From NCBI GenBank assembly GCA_947444195.1, contig CANEZL010000017.1:33962-97961 (forward strand): a DNA stretch of 64,000 nucleotides, written 5' to 3'. Below are positions 40,162 through 49,540 of the stretch, piece by piece. Under the pieces are notes generated by a model that was not told the origin of the DNA, searched no databases, and was given only the letters and a program-made list of their open reading frames with translations. The stretch is from Methylobacteriaceae bacterium (lineage in GTDB: Bacteria; Pseudomonadota; Alphaproteobacteria; Rhizobiales; Beijerinckiaceae). Position numbers and translations under genes: made by a program. How positions within the stretch are numbered: the first letter of the stretch is position 1; every line of letters begins with the position of its first letter.

Positions 40162-41041
40162 GAGCGCCCTCACCCTCGGCGGGCCGCGGCCCGCGGCCCG
40201 GCCGCGCAGCGCCACGGGGGAGAGCCGGGCCGTGCGCTGGACGCTCATCGCGGTGGCGGTGGTGTTCCTCGCCCTGTTCCTCGTTCTGCCCCTGCTGACG
40301 ATCTTCGTGCAGGCCTTCTCGAAGGGCTTCGAGACCTACCTCGCCACCTTCCGCGAGCCCGACGCCGTGGCGGCCGTGAAGCTGACCCTGACGGTGGCGG
40401 CCATCGCCGTGCCATTCAACCTCGTCTTCGGCATCGCCGCGGCGTGGGCGATCGCCAAGTTCGAGTTCCCGGGCAAGAGCCTGCTCGTCACGCTGATCGA
40501 CCTGCCCTTCTCGGTCTCGCCCGTGGTCTCGGGGCTGATCTACGTGCTGATCTTCGGCTCGCAGGGCGTGTTCGGCTCGTTCTTCATCGACCAGGGCCTG
40601 CAGATCATCTTCGCCCTGCCGGGCATCGTGCTGGCGACCATCTTCGTCACCTTCCCCTTCGTCGCCCGCGAGCTGATCCCGCTGATGCAGGAGCAGGGCA
40701 ACGCCGAGGAGGAGGCCGCCCTGACGCTCGGCGCCTCCGGCCTGCACGCCTTCCTCACCGTGACGCTGCCCAACATCCGCTGGGGCCTGCTCTACAGCGT
40801 GCTCCTCTGCAACGCCCGGGCGATGGGCGAATTCGGCGCGGTCTCCGTGGTCTCCGGCCACATCCGCGGCCTCACCAACACGATCCCGCTCCACGTGGAG
40901 ATCCTCTACAATGAGTACAACTTCGTCGCCGCCTTCGCCGTCGCATCCCTTCTCGCCGGCCTCGCCCTCGTCACCCTCCTCATCAAGTCGGTCCTCGAAT
41001 GGCGCTATGCCGGCGAGCTTGCGGCCGGCGGGCGGCACTGA
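40154..41041 (+). CDS. cysW: sulfate ABC transporter permease CysW
   Basis: [23 protein letters not shown]...[32 protein letters not shown]. Confidence 0.96.
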   Translation: MSESALTLGGPRPAARPRSATGESRAVRWTLIAVAVVFLALFLVLPLLTIFVQAFSKGFETYLATFREPDAVAAVKLTLTVAAIAVPFNLVFGIAAAWAIAKFEFPGKSLLVTLIDLPFSVSPVVSGLIYVLIFGSQGVFGSFFIDQGLQIIFALPGIVLATIFVTFPFVARELIPLMQEQGNAEEEAALTLGASGLHAFLTVTLPNIRWGLLYSVLLCNARAMGEFGAVSVVSGHIRGLTNTIPLHVEILYNEYNFVAAFAVASLLAGLALVTLLIKSVLEWRYAGELAAGGRH

Positions 41042-41042
41042 C

Positions 41043-42179
41043 ATGCTGGCGAGCCCGGAGACAGACGCCGTGAGCGGTGACGCGAAGACCGGCGACGCGC
41101 GGGGCCGCGGCCCGCTGCGTCCCTCGACGGCGGTCCGTCCCTCGACCGCGATCCGCATCGAGGGCCTGTCGAAGACCTTCGACACGGCCGCCGTGCTGCA
41201 CGATTTCGACCTCGACGTGCGGGCGGGCGAATTGCTCGGGCTCCTCGGCCCCTCGGGCTCGGGCAAGACGACGCTCCTGCGCATCATCGCCGGCCTCGAC
41301 TTCCCCGACCGCGGCCGGGTCCTGTTCGGCGGCGACGACGCCACGGGCCTCCCCGTCCAGCAGCGCGCGGTGGGCTTCGTGTTCCAGCACTACGCCCTGT
41401 TCAAGCACATGAGCGTGGCCGACAACATCGCCTACGGGCTCAACGCCCGGAAGCGCGCCGATCGGCCGAGCGGCACCGAGATCCGGCGGCGCGTGGGCGA
41501 CCTCCTCGACCTCATCAAGCTCTCGGGCTTCGGCGACCGCTACCCCTCGCAACTGTCGGGGGGCCAGCGCCAGCGCGTGGCGCTCGCCCGGGCGCTGGCG
41601 GTGGAGCCGCGGGTGCTCCTCCTCGACGAGCCCTTCGGGGCGCTGGACGCCCAGGTGCGCAAGGACCTGCGCCGCTGGCTGCGGGAGATCCACGACCGCA
41701 CGGGCCAGACCACGATCTTCGTGACCCACGACCAGGACGAGGCCCTGGAACTCTCCGACCGCGTGGCGGTGCTCGACCGGGGCCGCCTGGAACAGGTCGG
41801 CACGCCGGACGAGGTGCAGGACAGCCCGGCCTCGGCGACCGTGCTGAAGTTCCTGGGAGACGCCGTCGAGGTCGAGGCCATCGCCGAGGGCGGCAGCGTG
41901 CGCGTGGAGGGGCACCCCGTGCCCGGAATCGACGTGCCGCCGGGGCTGATCGGCCCAGTCAAGCTCTACGTGCGGCCCTGGCAGATCCAGCTCACCGAGC
42001 CGGCCTCGGCCCATCTCCACGGCACCGTGCGCGCCTCCTACCGCAGCCAGGGCCGCCAGCGCATCGAGGTCGAGCGCGGCCCCGGCCGGCCGCTCCTGGT
42101 GGAGGATTTCGACGGCGAGCGCTACGCGGCCGGCCGGCCCGTGGGCCTGCGGATCGTCGGCGGCTACGTCTTCGCCTGA
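41043..42179 (+). CDS. cysA: sulfate ABC transporter ATP-binding protein CysA
   Basis: [29 protein letters not shown]...[32 protein letters not shown]. Confidence 0.97.
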   Translation: MLASPETDAVSGDAKTGDARGRGPLRPSTAVRPSTAIRIEGLSKTFDTAAVLHDFDLDVRAGELLGLLGPSGSGKTTLLRIIAGLDFPDRGRVLFGGDDATGLPVQQRAVGFVFQHYALFKHMSVADNIAYGLNARKRADRPSGTEIRRRVGDLLDLIKLSGFGDRYPSQLSGGQRQRVALARALAVEPRVLLLDEPFGALDAQVRKDLRRWLREIHDRTGQTTIFVTHDQDEALELSDRVAVLDRGRLEQVGTPDEVQDSPASATVLKFLGDAVEVEAIAEGGSVRVEGHPVPGIDVPPGLIGPVKLYVRPWQIQLTEPASAHLHGTVRASYRSQGRQRIEVERGPGRPLLVEDFDGERYAAGRPVGLRIVGGYVFA

Positions 42180-42222
42180 CGCTGGTCCGGCGCGAGAGCG
42201 CGTCACGACAGAGGCTGGAGAC

Positions 42223-43110
42223 GTGGACGATCGCGACGTGATCGGGAACGGCTCCGGCGCCGAGAGCCGGCTCCTGCCGGTGGCCGCCCTCGTGGCCGGC
42301 ATGGTCTCGCTCCAGTGCGGGGCGGCCTTCGCCAAGGGCCTGTTCCCCGTGATCGGCCCGTCCGGGGTCACGGCGCTCCGCGTCGGCTTCTCGGCGCTGA
42401 TCCTGCTCGCCGTGTGGCGGCCCTGGCGGCGCAGCCTCGGCCGGCGGGATGCCGGATGGATCGTGCTCTACGGGGCGGCGCTCGGGGCCATGAACCTGAT
42501 GTTCTATCAGGCGCTGCGCACGATACCCCTGGGGCCGGCGGTGGCCATCGAGTTCGCGGGGCCGCTCGCGGTGGCGCTCTCGGCCTCCCGCCGGGCCGCG
42601 GACCTGTTCTGGATCGGGCTCGCCGTGCTCGGCCTCGGCCTGCTCCTGCCGCTGGGCGGGGCGGGCGCGCTCGATCCCGTCGGCGTGGCCTACGCGCTGG
42701 GCGCGGCGCTGGCCTGGGCCCTCTACATCCTGTTCGGCCAGCGGGCCGGGCGCGGCCATGGCGGGCAGGCGGTGTCCCTCGGCATGGCCACGGCGGCGCT
42801 GCTGGCGCTGCCCTTCGGCCTGGCGGAGGCGGGCGCGAGCCTGTTCACGCCCGCGGCGCTCGCCGGCGGCCTCGCGGTCGCGGTGGCGTCGAGCGCCCTG
42901 CCCTATTCCCTGGAGATGTTCGCGCTGCGCCGCCTCGACCGGCAATCCTTCGGGGTGCTGATGAGCGTGGAGCCGGCGATCGCCTCGCTCGCCGCCCTCC
43001 TCGTGCTGGGCGAGCGCCTCGACGGGGTGCAGGGCTTCGCCATCGCCTGCGTGGTCGCGGCCTCCCTCGGCGTCACCCTGCGCGGGCGCCCCGCCGGGCC
43101 GTCCCCGTGA
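42223..43110 (+). CDS. EamA/RhtA-like DMT family transporter
   Basis: QCGAAFAKGLFPVIGPSGVTALRVGFSALILLAVWRPW...LPYSLEMFALRRLDRQSFGVLMSVEPAIASLAALLVLGERL. Confidence 0.92.
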   Translation: MDDRDVIGNGSGAESRLLPVAALVAGMVSLQCGAAFAKGLFPVIGPSGVTALRVGFSALILLAVWRPWRRSLGRRDAGWIVLYGAALGAMNLMFYQALRTIPLGPAVAIEFAGPLAVALSASRRAADLFWIGLAVLGLGLLLPLGGAGALDPVGVAYALGAALAWALYILFGQRAGRGHGGQAVSLGMATAALLALPFGLAEAGASLFTPAALAGGLAVAVASSALPYSLEMFALRRLDRQSFGVLMSVEPAIASLAALLVLGERLDGVQGFAIACVVAASLGVTLRGRPAGPSP

Positions 43111-43121
43111 CGGGGCGGCGG

Positions 43122-44183
43122 TCAGGCCTCCCAGACCTGGCCCGGGCGCAGGGCCAGGAAGCGCTCCTGCGGCAGGCCGGCCACGGTGAGCGCCGCACCC
43201 AGGGCCTCGGCGGGGCGCTCCACCCCCTCGTCGGTGAGGCGGAAGGTGCCCCAGTGGTGGCCGAGGGCCTGATCCGCGCCGAGAAGCGTCAGGGCCTCCA
43301 CGGCGTCGGCCGGGTTCATGTGCTGGGCCTGCATGAACCAGCGCGGCTCGTAGGCGCCGATGGGCAGGGTGGCGAGGCGCGGGGGCCCGAAGCGCTCGCG
43401 GACGGCGCGGAAGAGGCGCCCGTCCCCGAAGCCCGTATCGCCCACATGGTAGTGCACGCCCGTCGGCCCGGTGAGCACGAAGGCGCACCAGAGCGCCATG
43501 CGCCGGTCGTTGAGCCCGCGGGCGGACCAGTGGTTGGCCGGCGTCAGGTGGACGGCGAGGCCCCCGCCGAGATCGACGCTCTCGCCCCAGTCCCGCGTCT
43601 CCACCACCATGCCGTCGTCGTAGCTGCGCAGGATCGCCGCGTTGCCGAGGGGCGCGATCACCGCGGGCTGGTGGTCCTGCCAGAGCCGGGCCACCGCCGG
43701 GCCGTCGAGATGGTCGTAGTGGTTGTGGGTGATCAGGACCGCGTTGATGGGGGGCAGGTCGGCATAGGCGATGCCGGGCGGGTTGACCCGCTTCGGCCCG
43801 GCGAAGCGCAAGGGGCTCGCGCGCTTGGCGAAGACCGGATCGATGAGGATGTTGCGGCCGGCCACCTGCACGAGGTAGCTCGCGTGGCCGATGAGGACGA
43901 CCCGCAGACCCGCCACCCGTTCGGGGGGCTTGTCGGCGGGGAACGGGCTCGGGAAGGCCGCGGGCCACGCCTCGCCCGCGCGCGCCATCTGCCAGCGGAG
44001 CACCGCGGCGAGGTCCTTGTCGGCCCCCTGCTCCGGGCCGTGGAAGCGCAGGCCGTCGAAATGGTCGCTCTGCGGCCCCTGATAGTAGGGATTGCGCGCG
44101 CGCCGATGGGCGGCGTAGCCGACGCCGCCGAGGGTCATCACCGTGGCCGCGCTCGCGACCGTGAGCAGGCTGCGCCGTTTCAT
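43122..44183 (-). CDS. MBL-fold hydrolase (UlaG/NAPE-PLD-like)
   Basis: GHASYLVQVAGRNILIDPVFAKRASPLRFAGPKR...AVLITHNHYDHLDGPAVARL...PIGAYEPRWFMQAQHMNP. Confidence 0.93.
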   Translation of the reverse strand: MKRRSLLTVASAATVMTLGGVGYAAHRRARNPYYQGPQSDHFDGLRFHGPEQGADKDLAAVLRWQMARAGEAWPAAFPSPFPADKPPERVAGLRVVLIGHASYLVQVAGRNILIDPVFAKRASPLRFAGPKRVNPPGIAYADLPPINAVLITHNHYDHLDGPAVARLWQDHQPAVIAPLGNAAILRSYDDGMVVETRDWGESVDLGGGLAVHLTPANHWSARGLNDRRMALWCAFVLTGPTGVHYHVGDTGFGDGRLFRAVRERFGPPRLATLPIGAYEPRWFMQAQHMNPADAVEALTLLGADQALGHHWGTFRLTDEGVERPAEALGAALTVAGLPQERFLALRPGQVWEA

Positions 44184-44262
44184 CCTTCGGGAGATGGCCG
44201 GCCGCGGGCCGGGGTCAAGCGGTCGGCCGAGCGTGCCGCAGGCGCTGTCGCCCCGCAGGCCC

Positions 44263-44532
44263 CTACTCCACCGCCTCGGCGACGTAGGACAGGCGCGCCC
44301 GGTAGCGGATCGTCCCGAAGGCGTCGCGGACGCTCGCCACGTAGTCCTGGCGCTCGAGGTCGGGGGCGATCTCCTGGGCGATCGCGGCCATGATCCGCGC
44401 GACCTTGCCGCGGGCGGCGGCGAGGTCGGCGAGCTCGAAGCCGACCTCGTCGTGGAGCGGCTGGGATCCGTCGTGCAGGTCGATGAAGAAGCGGGGCATC
44501 GGCGCGTCGGAATCCTCGGATGTCTCGCCCAT
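44263..44532 (-). CDS. DUF6894-like small hypothetical protein
   Basis: MPRFFIDLHDGSQPLHDEVGFELADLAAARGKVARIMAAIAQE. Confidence 0.78.
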   Translation of the reverse strand: MGETSEDSDAPMPRFFIDLHDGSQPLHDEVGFELADLAAARGKVARIMAAIAQEIAPDLERQDYVASVRDAFGTIRYRARLSYVAEAVE

Positions 44533-44577
44533 ACGGCTAAGCCGGTATGGTTAACGAGACCTTGCCGCCCCCGGCCC

Positions 44578-45657
44578 TCAGGAGCGCCAGCACAGTTCGC
44601 GCCGCTCCAGCGGGTTGACGAAGGGGCGCCCGGCCCGGGCCGCTTCCAGGGCCTCGCGCTTGAGGCGGAAGTACCATTGCGAGGGCAGGTCGCCGTCGCC
44701 CAGCAGCACCATGGTCGGCTTGCGGTCGAGCCCGGACTGGGCGTGCTGGAGCACCTGCTGGTCCTGCGTCAGGAACTGGCGCATCAGCGGCCGCGCCAGG
44801 GGCTTCAGGAGGTTGAGGGCCGGCACGCTCCAGTAGAGCGCGTTGGTGAGCAGCGTCCGGTTCTCCGAGAGCGGCGTGGCGAAGGTGTAGTTCGCCACCC
44901 GCTTGGCGCCCGCGCGGATCCGCTCCAGGCGCACGCCCGGCAGGCGGAACTCGATCTCGACGTCGGGCACCCCGCCGAGCAGGCGGTAGACCGGCGAGCT
45001 CTTGGTGGCGGCGTGGCTCGTCATCACGAAGCCGTGCGTCACCGGCTGGAAGGTCTTCACCTTCTCGCGCAGTTCCTTCGAGGGCCGGAACCACCAGGAA
45101 TCGTGCACGAAGGCCACGTGGCCGGGATCGACGAGGCTGAGGGTGGTGAGGTCGAAGGAGGCCTCGACCTCGAGGGCGATCACCACCGAGCCGGCGGGCT
45201 CGAAGCCCAGTTCCGGCACGGCCGGCGCGGTGCTGTCGGGGGCAAGGCTCGGATTGACCCAGACGAAGCCCGCGCTCTCGCGCACGGGGAAGCGCTGCAC
45301 GGCGATGCGGGAGAAATCCGCCGCGTCGTGGCTCGACAGGGTCGGCACCGCGCGGCAGCGCCCGTCCGTGCCGAAGCGCCAGCCGTGGAACGGGCACATC
45401 AGGCTGTCGCCGTCGAAGGGCCCCTTCGAGAGCGCCATGCCCCGGTGCGGGCAGCGGTCGCGCAGGGCGAAGGGCGCCCCGTCGGCCCCGCGGCCGAGCA
45501 CGATCTGCTCGCCGTTGAGGGCCACCGCGCGCAGGCGCTTGGCGTGCAGGAGGCGGGACTCGCCGACGCAGTACCACGCATCCGGCAGGGGCTGGCGCAT
45601 CGCCGCCGGGTCGAGGGCGTCGTCGGGGCGCGCGGCGGAGAGCGGGGTGACGGACAC
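44578..45657 (-). CDS. Rieske [2Fe-2S] aromatic ring-hydroxylating oxygenase
   Basis: DAWYCVGESRLL...FALRDRCPHRGMALSKGPFDGDSLMCPFHGWRFGTDGRC (CxH...CxxH). Confidence 0.92.
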   Translation of the reverse strand: MSVTPLSAARPDDALDPAAMRQPLPDAWYCVGESRLLHAKRLRAVALNGEQIVLGRGADGAPFALRDRCPHRGMALSKGPFDGDSLMCPFHGWRFGTDGRCRAVPTLSSHDAADFSRIAVQRFPVRESAGFVWVNPSLAPDSTAPAVPELGFEPAGSVVIALEVEASFDLTTLSLVDPGHVAFVHDSWWFRPSKELREKVKTFQPVTHGFVMTSHAATKSSPVYRLLGGVPDVEIEFRLPGVRLERIRAGAKRVANYTFATPLSENRTLLTNALYWSVPALNLLKPLARPLMRQFLTQDQQVLQHAQSGLDRKPTMVLLGDGDLPSQWYFRLKREALEAARAGRPFVNPLERRELCWRS

Positions 45658-45839
45658 GAGGCGGCTCGCTGTGCGGGGCCGCCGTCTTACGCCGCCCCGC
45701 GGATGCGCGGAAGCCCGCCCCGCGCGGCCGGGCAGCGCGCCACCGCATTGCGGCGAGAGGGCGCAGCCGGCGGCCTTCACAAGGCCCGCGGCGGCACCTA
45801 ACTTCCGCTCATCCGCAACGAACGAAAGGAGGTGATCCA

Positions 45840-45911
45840 GTGTCTCATTGTCATCAGCCGCAGTCTTCGGCTTTCCGGACCTGGACCGTCGCCTCCGGCG
45901 CCCGCCTCTAA
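45840..45911 (+). CDS. 23-aa leader/small peptide ORF with extended Shine-Dalgarno
   Basis: GAAAGGAGGTGATCCAG|TG... GTG start; VSHCHQPQSSAFRTWTVASGARL*; followed by a terminator hairpin. Confidence 0.5.
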   Translation: MSHCHQPQSSAFRTWTVASGARL

Positions 45912-45968
45912 GGGCGTCTGAGACCCGTCTTCGGGACAGTTTCGGCCGAGCCTGTGGTTCGGCAATGG

Positions 45969-46002
45969 AAGGGCCGCCTCCCGGGGCGGCCCTTCGGCTT
46001 TT
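45969..46002 (+). terminator. terminator after small ORF
   Basis: AAGGGCCGCC-tcccgg-GGCGGCCCTT then CGGCTTTT. Confidence 0.65.
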
Positions 46003-46032
46003 CATGTCCTGCCCGCGGCCCTCGGCGGGCCC

Positions 46033-46635
46033 TCAGCGCCGGGTCTGGAACAGGGGCTGGGCCAGGGCCTCGGCCCGGGCGCGCCAGAGGTCGTGGTCCT
46101 CGCGCAGCTCGTCCCGCTCGCCCCGCAGGGCCTCGGTCTCGGCGACCGCCGCGTCGCGCTCGCCGCGCAGCCGGTCCCGCTCGGCGCCGATCCGCGCGCA
46201 TTCCGCCTTCAGGGCCTCGCGCTCGGCCAGGATGCGCTCGCGCTCGGCGCGGAAGCTCTGGAGCGCCTCCATCTCCTGGCGCACATGCTCGCGCAGGCTG
46301 CGGACCTCCTGGGCGAGGAGGGCCTTCAGCCCGTCCTGCCACTCGGCCTCGAGCTTCAGCTTGGCCTGGAGCATCAGGTTCTCGGCCATCAGGTCCGACA
46401 CGTCGGCATCCTCGGCCTGGGGGGCGGGGGCCGGCGTCTCGACGATGCGCGGGCTCCAGCCGGGCTCGGCCCGGGCGGGGCGGGCCGCCTCGGCCGTGGC
46501 CGTGGCCGTGGCCGTCTCGGGGCCCGGCGCTTGGGTCTGGGCCCGCATCGCGGCGAGCCAGTCGCGCAGCGTACCCGAAGCGGCGCGGGAACCGTCGTTC
46601 TCGCTCGGCGCGGCGTGGCGGGCAGGTTCCGACAT
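46033..46635 (-). CDS. coiled-coil hypothetical protein
   Basis: Long Glu/Arg/Leu heptad-like region EVRSLREHVRQEMEALQSFRAERERILAEREALKAECARIGAERDRLRGERDAAVAETEAL. Confidence 0.75.
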   Translation of the reverse strand: MSEPARHAAPSENDGSRAASGTLRDWLAAMRAQTQAPGPETATATATAEAARPARAEPGWSPRIVETPAPAPQAEDADVSDLMAENLMLQAKLKLEAEWQDGLKALLAQEVRSLREHVRQEMEALQSFRAERERILAEREALKAECARIGAERDRLRGERDAAVAETEALRGERDELREDHDLWRARAEALAQPLFQTRR

Positions 46636-46926
46636 GGGCTGGAAATCCTCTCGGTGTACCGCCAGCGATAGGCGAACATGCTTAACGAAGCGTAAAAGTT
46701 AACGGGCCCTCATCGTCCCGGCGCGAGCGCCGGGCAGGCCGCCGCGCTCCGGGCCAGCCTTGACTCCGGGCCCGGCCGCCTGTACCGCCGCCCGAACTCC
46801 GACCGACGCCCGTCGTCGATCCCGAAGCCGACCGGGCCCCGAGCCCGGAGGTCAACGCCCGACAGCGCGTCCGCGCCCTCGGGCGCACTCGGCGTTGGCG
46901 ATCGGATCCAGGAAGCCGCCACGTCC

Positions 46927-47157
46927 ATGCCAACCCCAGCGTCCATGCCCAGCGAAGACCTGAAGATCGAGGACGCGATCAACGAGACCTGCCCGTGGTC
47001 GGGCAAGCCGGTCTCGGCGGACGCGCTCACCCTCTACAACGGCGCGGTGGTCGGCTTCTGCAATCCCGAGTGCCGGGACAAGTTCGCCCGCGCCATCCAG
47101 GCTTTTGAAGCCGCGCTCCAGGCCCGCCGCGTCGAGCGGGCCGGGCTGCACCAGTAA
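46927..47157 (+). CDS. small YHS/TRASH-like Cys-motif protein upstream of ffh
   Basis: NETCPWSGKPVSADALTLYNGAVVGFCNPECRDKFARAIQAFEAAL. Confidence 0.75.
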   Translation: MPTPASMPSEDLKIEDAINETCPWSGKPVSADALTLYNGAVVGFCNPECRDKFARAIQAFEAALQARRVERAGLHQ

Positions 47158-47175
47158 GCGAGAGCGGACACCCGC

Positions 47176-48738
47176 ATGTTCGAAGGTCTGTCCGACCGCC
47201 TCTCCGGCATTCTCTCGGGGCTGACGCGCCGCGGGGCGCTGACCGAGGCCGACGTCACCGCCGCCATGCGCGAGGTGCGCCGCGCGCTCCTCGAAGCGGA
47301 CGTGGCGCTGGAAGTCGTGCGCGGCTTCACCGACCGGGTGCGCGAGAAGGCGGTGGGCGCCACCGTCCTCAAGTCGATCACCCCCGGCCAGATGGTCGTC
47401 AAGATCGTCAACGACGAGCTCGTGGCGATGCTCGGCACCGATGCCGAGACGGTGGACCTCAACGCCCCCGCCCCGGTGCCGATCCTGATGGTCGGCCTGC
47501 AGGGCTCGGGCAAGACCACCACCACCGCCAAGATCGCCCGGCGCCTTACCGAGCGCGAGCGGCGCAAGGTGCTGCTCGCCTCCCTCGACACGCGGCGGCC
47601 CGCCGCCATGGAGCAGCTCGCGGTGCTGGCGGCCCAAGTCGGCGTCGAATCGCTGCCGATCGTGGCCGGCCAGTCGGCGGTGCAGATCGCCCGGCGCGCC
47701 ATGGACGCGGCGCGGCTCGGCGGCTTCGACGTGGTGATGCTCGACACCGCCGGCCGCACCACGGTGGACGAGGCCCTGATGGCCGAGGCCGCCGAGGTGA
47801 AGGCGGCGACGAACCCGCACGAGGTTCTGCTGGTGGCCGACGCGCTCACCGGCCAGGACGCTGTGAACACCGCCCGCGCCTTCGACCAGCGCCTCGGCGT
47901 GACCGGCATCGTGCTCACCCGCATGGACGGCGATTCCCGCGGCGGCGCGGCGCTCTCCATGCGCGCGGTGACGGGCAAGCCGATCAAGCTCGTCGGCGTC
48001 GGCGAGAAGGTCGATGCGCTGGAGGAGTTCCACCCGGCGCGCGTGGCCAACCGCATCCTCGGCATGGGCGACATCGTCTCCCTCGTCGAGAAGGCGGCGG
48101 AGACCATCGACGCCGAGCAGGCGATGCGCACCGCCGAGAAGATGCGCAAGGGCAAGTTCGACCTTGAGGACTTGTCCATGCAGCTCGCCCAGATGGAGAA
48201 GATGGGCGGCATCGGCGGCCTGATGGGCATGCTGCCCGGCATGGGCCAGATGAAGAAGCAGGTCGAGGGCGCCAATCTCGACGAGAAGATGTTCAAGCGC
48301 CAGCGGGCGATCATCTCCTCGATGACGCCCCAGGAGCGCAAGAACCCCGACCTCCTCAAGAACTCCCGCAAGAAGCGCATCGCGGCCGGATCCGGCGTGA
48401 AGGTCGAGGAGATCAACAAGCTCCTCAAGATGCACCGGACCATGGCCGACATGATGAAGGCGATGGGATCGGGCAAGCGCGGCATCGGCCAGGCGCTCGG
48501 CAACATGTTCGGCCTCGGCGGCGGCGGCATGGGCGGCGGCATGCCGGGCCTGCCCCCGGGTATGCCCGAGCCGACGCCGGAGCAGATCGCCGCCCTGGAG
48601 AAGCAGTTCGGCGGCAAGCTGCCGCCCATGCCGCCCGGAATGGGCGGCGGAAAGATGCCGGGCCTTCCGGGGCTCGGCGGGCCGAAGATGCCGGGACTGC
48701 CCGGTCTCGGTGGATTCCCGTTCGGGAAGAAGAAGTAG
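47176..48738 (+). CDS. ffh: signal recognition particle protein Ffh
   Basis: GLQGSGKTTTTAKIARRL, LDTAGRTTVDEALMAE, Met-rich C-terminal M domain. Confidence 0.98.
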   Translation: MFEGLSDRLSGILSGLTRRGALTEADVTAAMREVRRALLEADVALEVVRGFTDRVREKAVGATVLKSITPGQMVVKIVNDELVAMLGTDAETVDLNAPAPVPILMVGLQGSGKTTTTAKIARRLTERERRKVLLASLDTRRPAAMEQLAVLAAQVGVESLPIVAGQSAVQIARRAMDAARLGGFDVVMLDTAGRTTVDEALMAEAAEVKAATNPHEVLLVADALTGQDAVNTARAFDQRLGVTGIVLTRMDGDSRGGAALSMRAVTGKPIKLVGVGEKVDALEEFHPARVANRILGMGDIVSLVEKAAETIDAEQAMRTAEKMRKGKFDLEDLSMQLAQMEKMGGIGGLMGMLPGMGQMKKQVEGANLDEKMFKRQRAIISSMTPQERKNPDLLKNSRKKRIAAGSGVKVEEINKLLKMHRTMADMMKAMGSGKRGIGQALGNMFGLGGGGMGGGMPGLPPGMPEPTPEQIAALEKQFGGKLPPMPPGMGGGKMPGLPGLGGPKMPGLPGLGGFPFGKKK

Positions 48739-48791
48739 GCGAATGGGGAGTAGCGAATAGGGTTCTTTTCTATTCGCTACTCACTATTCGC
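48739..48791. repeat. AT-richer hairpin between ffh and rpsP
   Basis: GAGTAGCGAATAG-ggttctttt-CTATTCGCTACTC perfect 13-bp stem, extended by GCGAAT...ATTCGC. Confidence 0.8.
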
Positions 48792-48817
48792 TATTCGCTC
48801 AGTTTTAGGAGAAAACC

Positions 48818-49177
48818 ATGTCCCTCAAGATCCGTCTCACCCGTGGCGGTGCCAAGAAGCGTCCCTACTACCGCATCGTCGTCGCCGACGCCCGCGCCCC
48901 CCGCGACGGCCGCTTCATCGACAAGGTCGGCGCCTACGACCCGATGAAGGCCAAGGACGATCCGGCCCGCATCGTGCTCGACAACGAGAAGATCCAGTCC
49001 TGGCTCGCCAAGGGCGCCCAGCCCACCGACCGCGTGCTGCGCTTCCTCGACGCGGCCGGCCTCGCCAAGCGCCCGACCCGCAACAACCCGCAGAAGGCCG
49101 AGCCCGGCGACAAGGCCAAGGAGCGCGCCGCCAAGCGCGCCGAGAAGTCCGCCTCGGGCGAGGAAGCCGCCGCCTGA
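48818..49177 (+). CDS. rpsP: 30S ribosomal protein S16
   Basis: [42 protein letters not shown]. Confidence 0.98.
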   Translation: MSLKIRLTRGGAKKRPYYRIVVADARAPRDGRFIDKVGAYDPMKAKDDPARIVLDNEKIQSWLAKGAQPTDRVLRFLDAAGLAKRPTRNNPQKAEPGDKAKERAAKRAEKSASGEEAAA

Positions 49178-49288
49178 TACGATCTCCGCTCGATCGAAGC
49201 GGGGTTCGTATCGACCGAGCCCGCGGCGCATGCGCGAAGCCCAGATCCGCCCTCCCGAAGGGATCGATCGGATCTGGTATGAGACCGC
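49174..49288 (+). repeat. two-hairpin intergenic repeat, copy B
   Basis: CTGATACGATCTCCGCTCGATCGAAGCGGGGTTCGTATCGACCGAGCCCGCGG...CCCAGATCCGCCCTCCCGAAGGGATCGATCGGATCTGGTATGAG; inverted copy of 32878-32987. Confidence 0.9.
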
Positions 49289-49322
49289 CTCCCGTGCGGG
49301 GCCCGGTTCGTCCGGGCCTTCA

Positions 49323-49352
49323 CCCGCCGGTCCCCCGGGGCCGGCGGGTTTC
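49323..49352 (+). terminator. terminator-like hairpin upstream of rimM
   Basis: CCCGCCGG-tcccccgggg-CCGGCGGGTTTCT. Confidence 0.6.
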
Positions 49353-49540
49353 TCGTGCCCGCAGACTCGCGATTTCCGGCCGACCCTCTTGATTTCCGGC
49401 CCGACCCTCTTGGCCCGCCGGCCCGACGGGGTAAGGGTTGGCGCCATGTCAGGGCCGGGGCGCGTGCCGCCCCGCCGCCGATCCCGGCCGAACCGCCGGG
49501 CCCGGCCGGCCCGCCCGCTCCAGAAGGGATAAGCGCCGGC

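Noticed and set aside
45825-45842. Possible 16S rRNA fragment (AAAGGAGGTGATCCAG)
   Set aside because: Only the 17-nt 3' end complement matches; downstream lacks the CCGCAGGTTCCCC continuation, so it is not an rRNA gene
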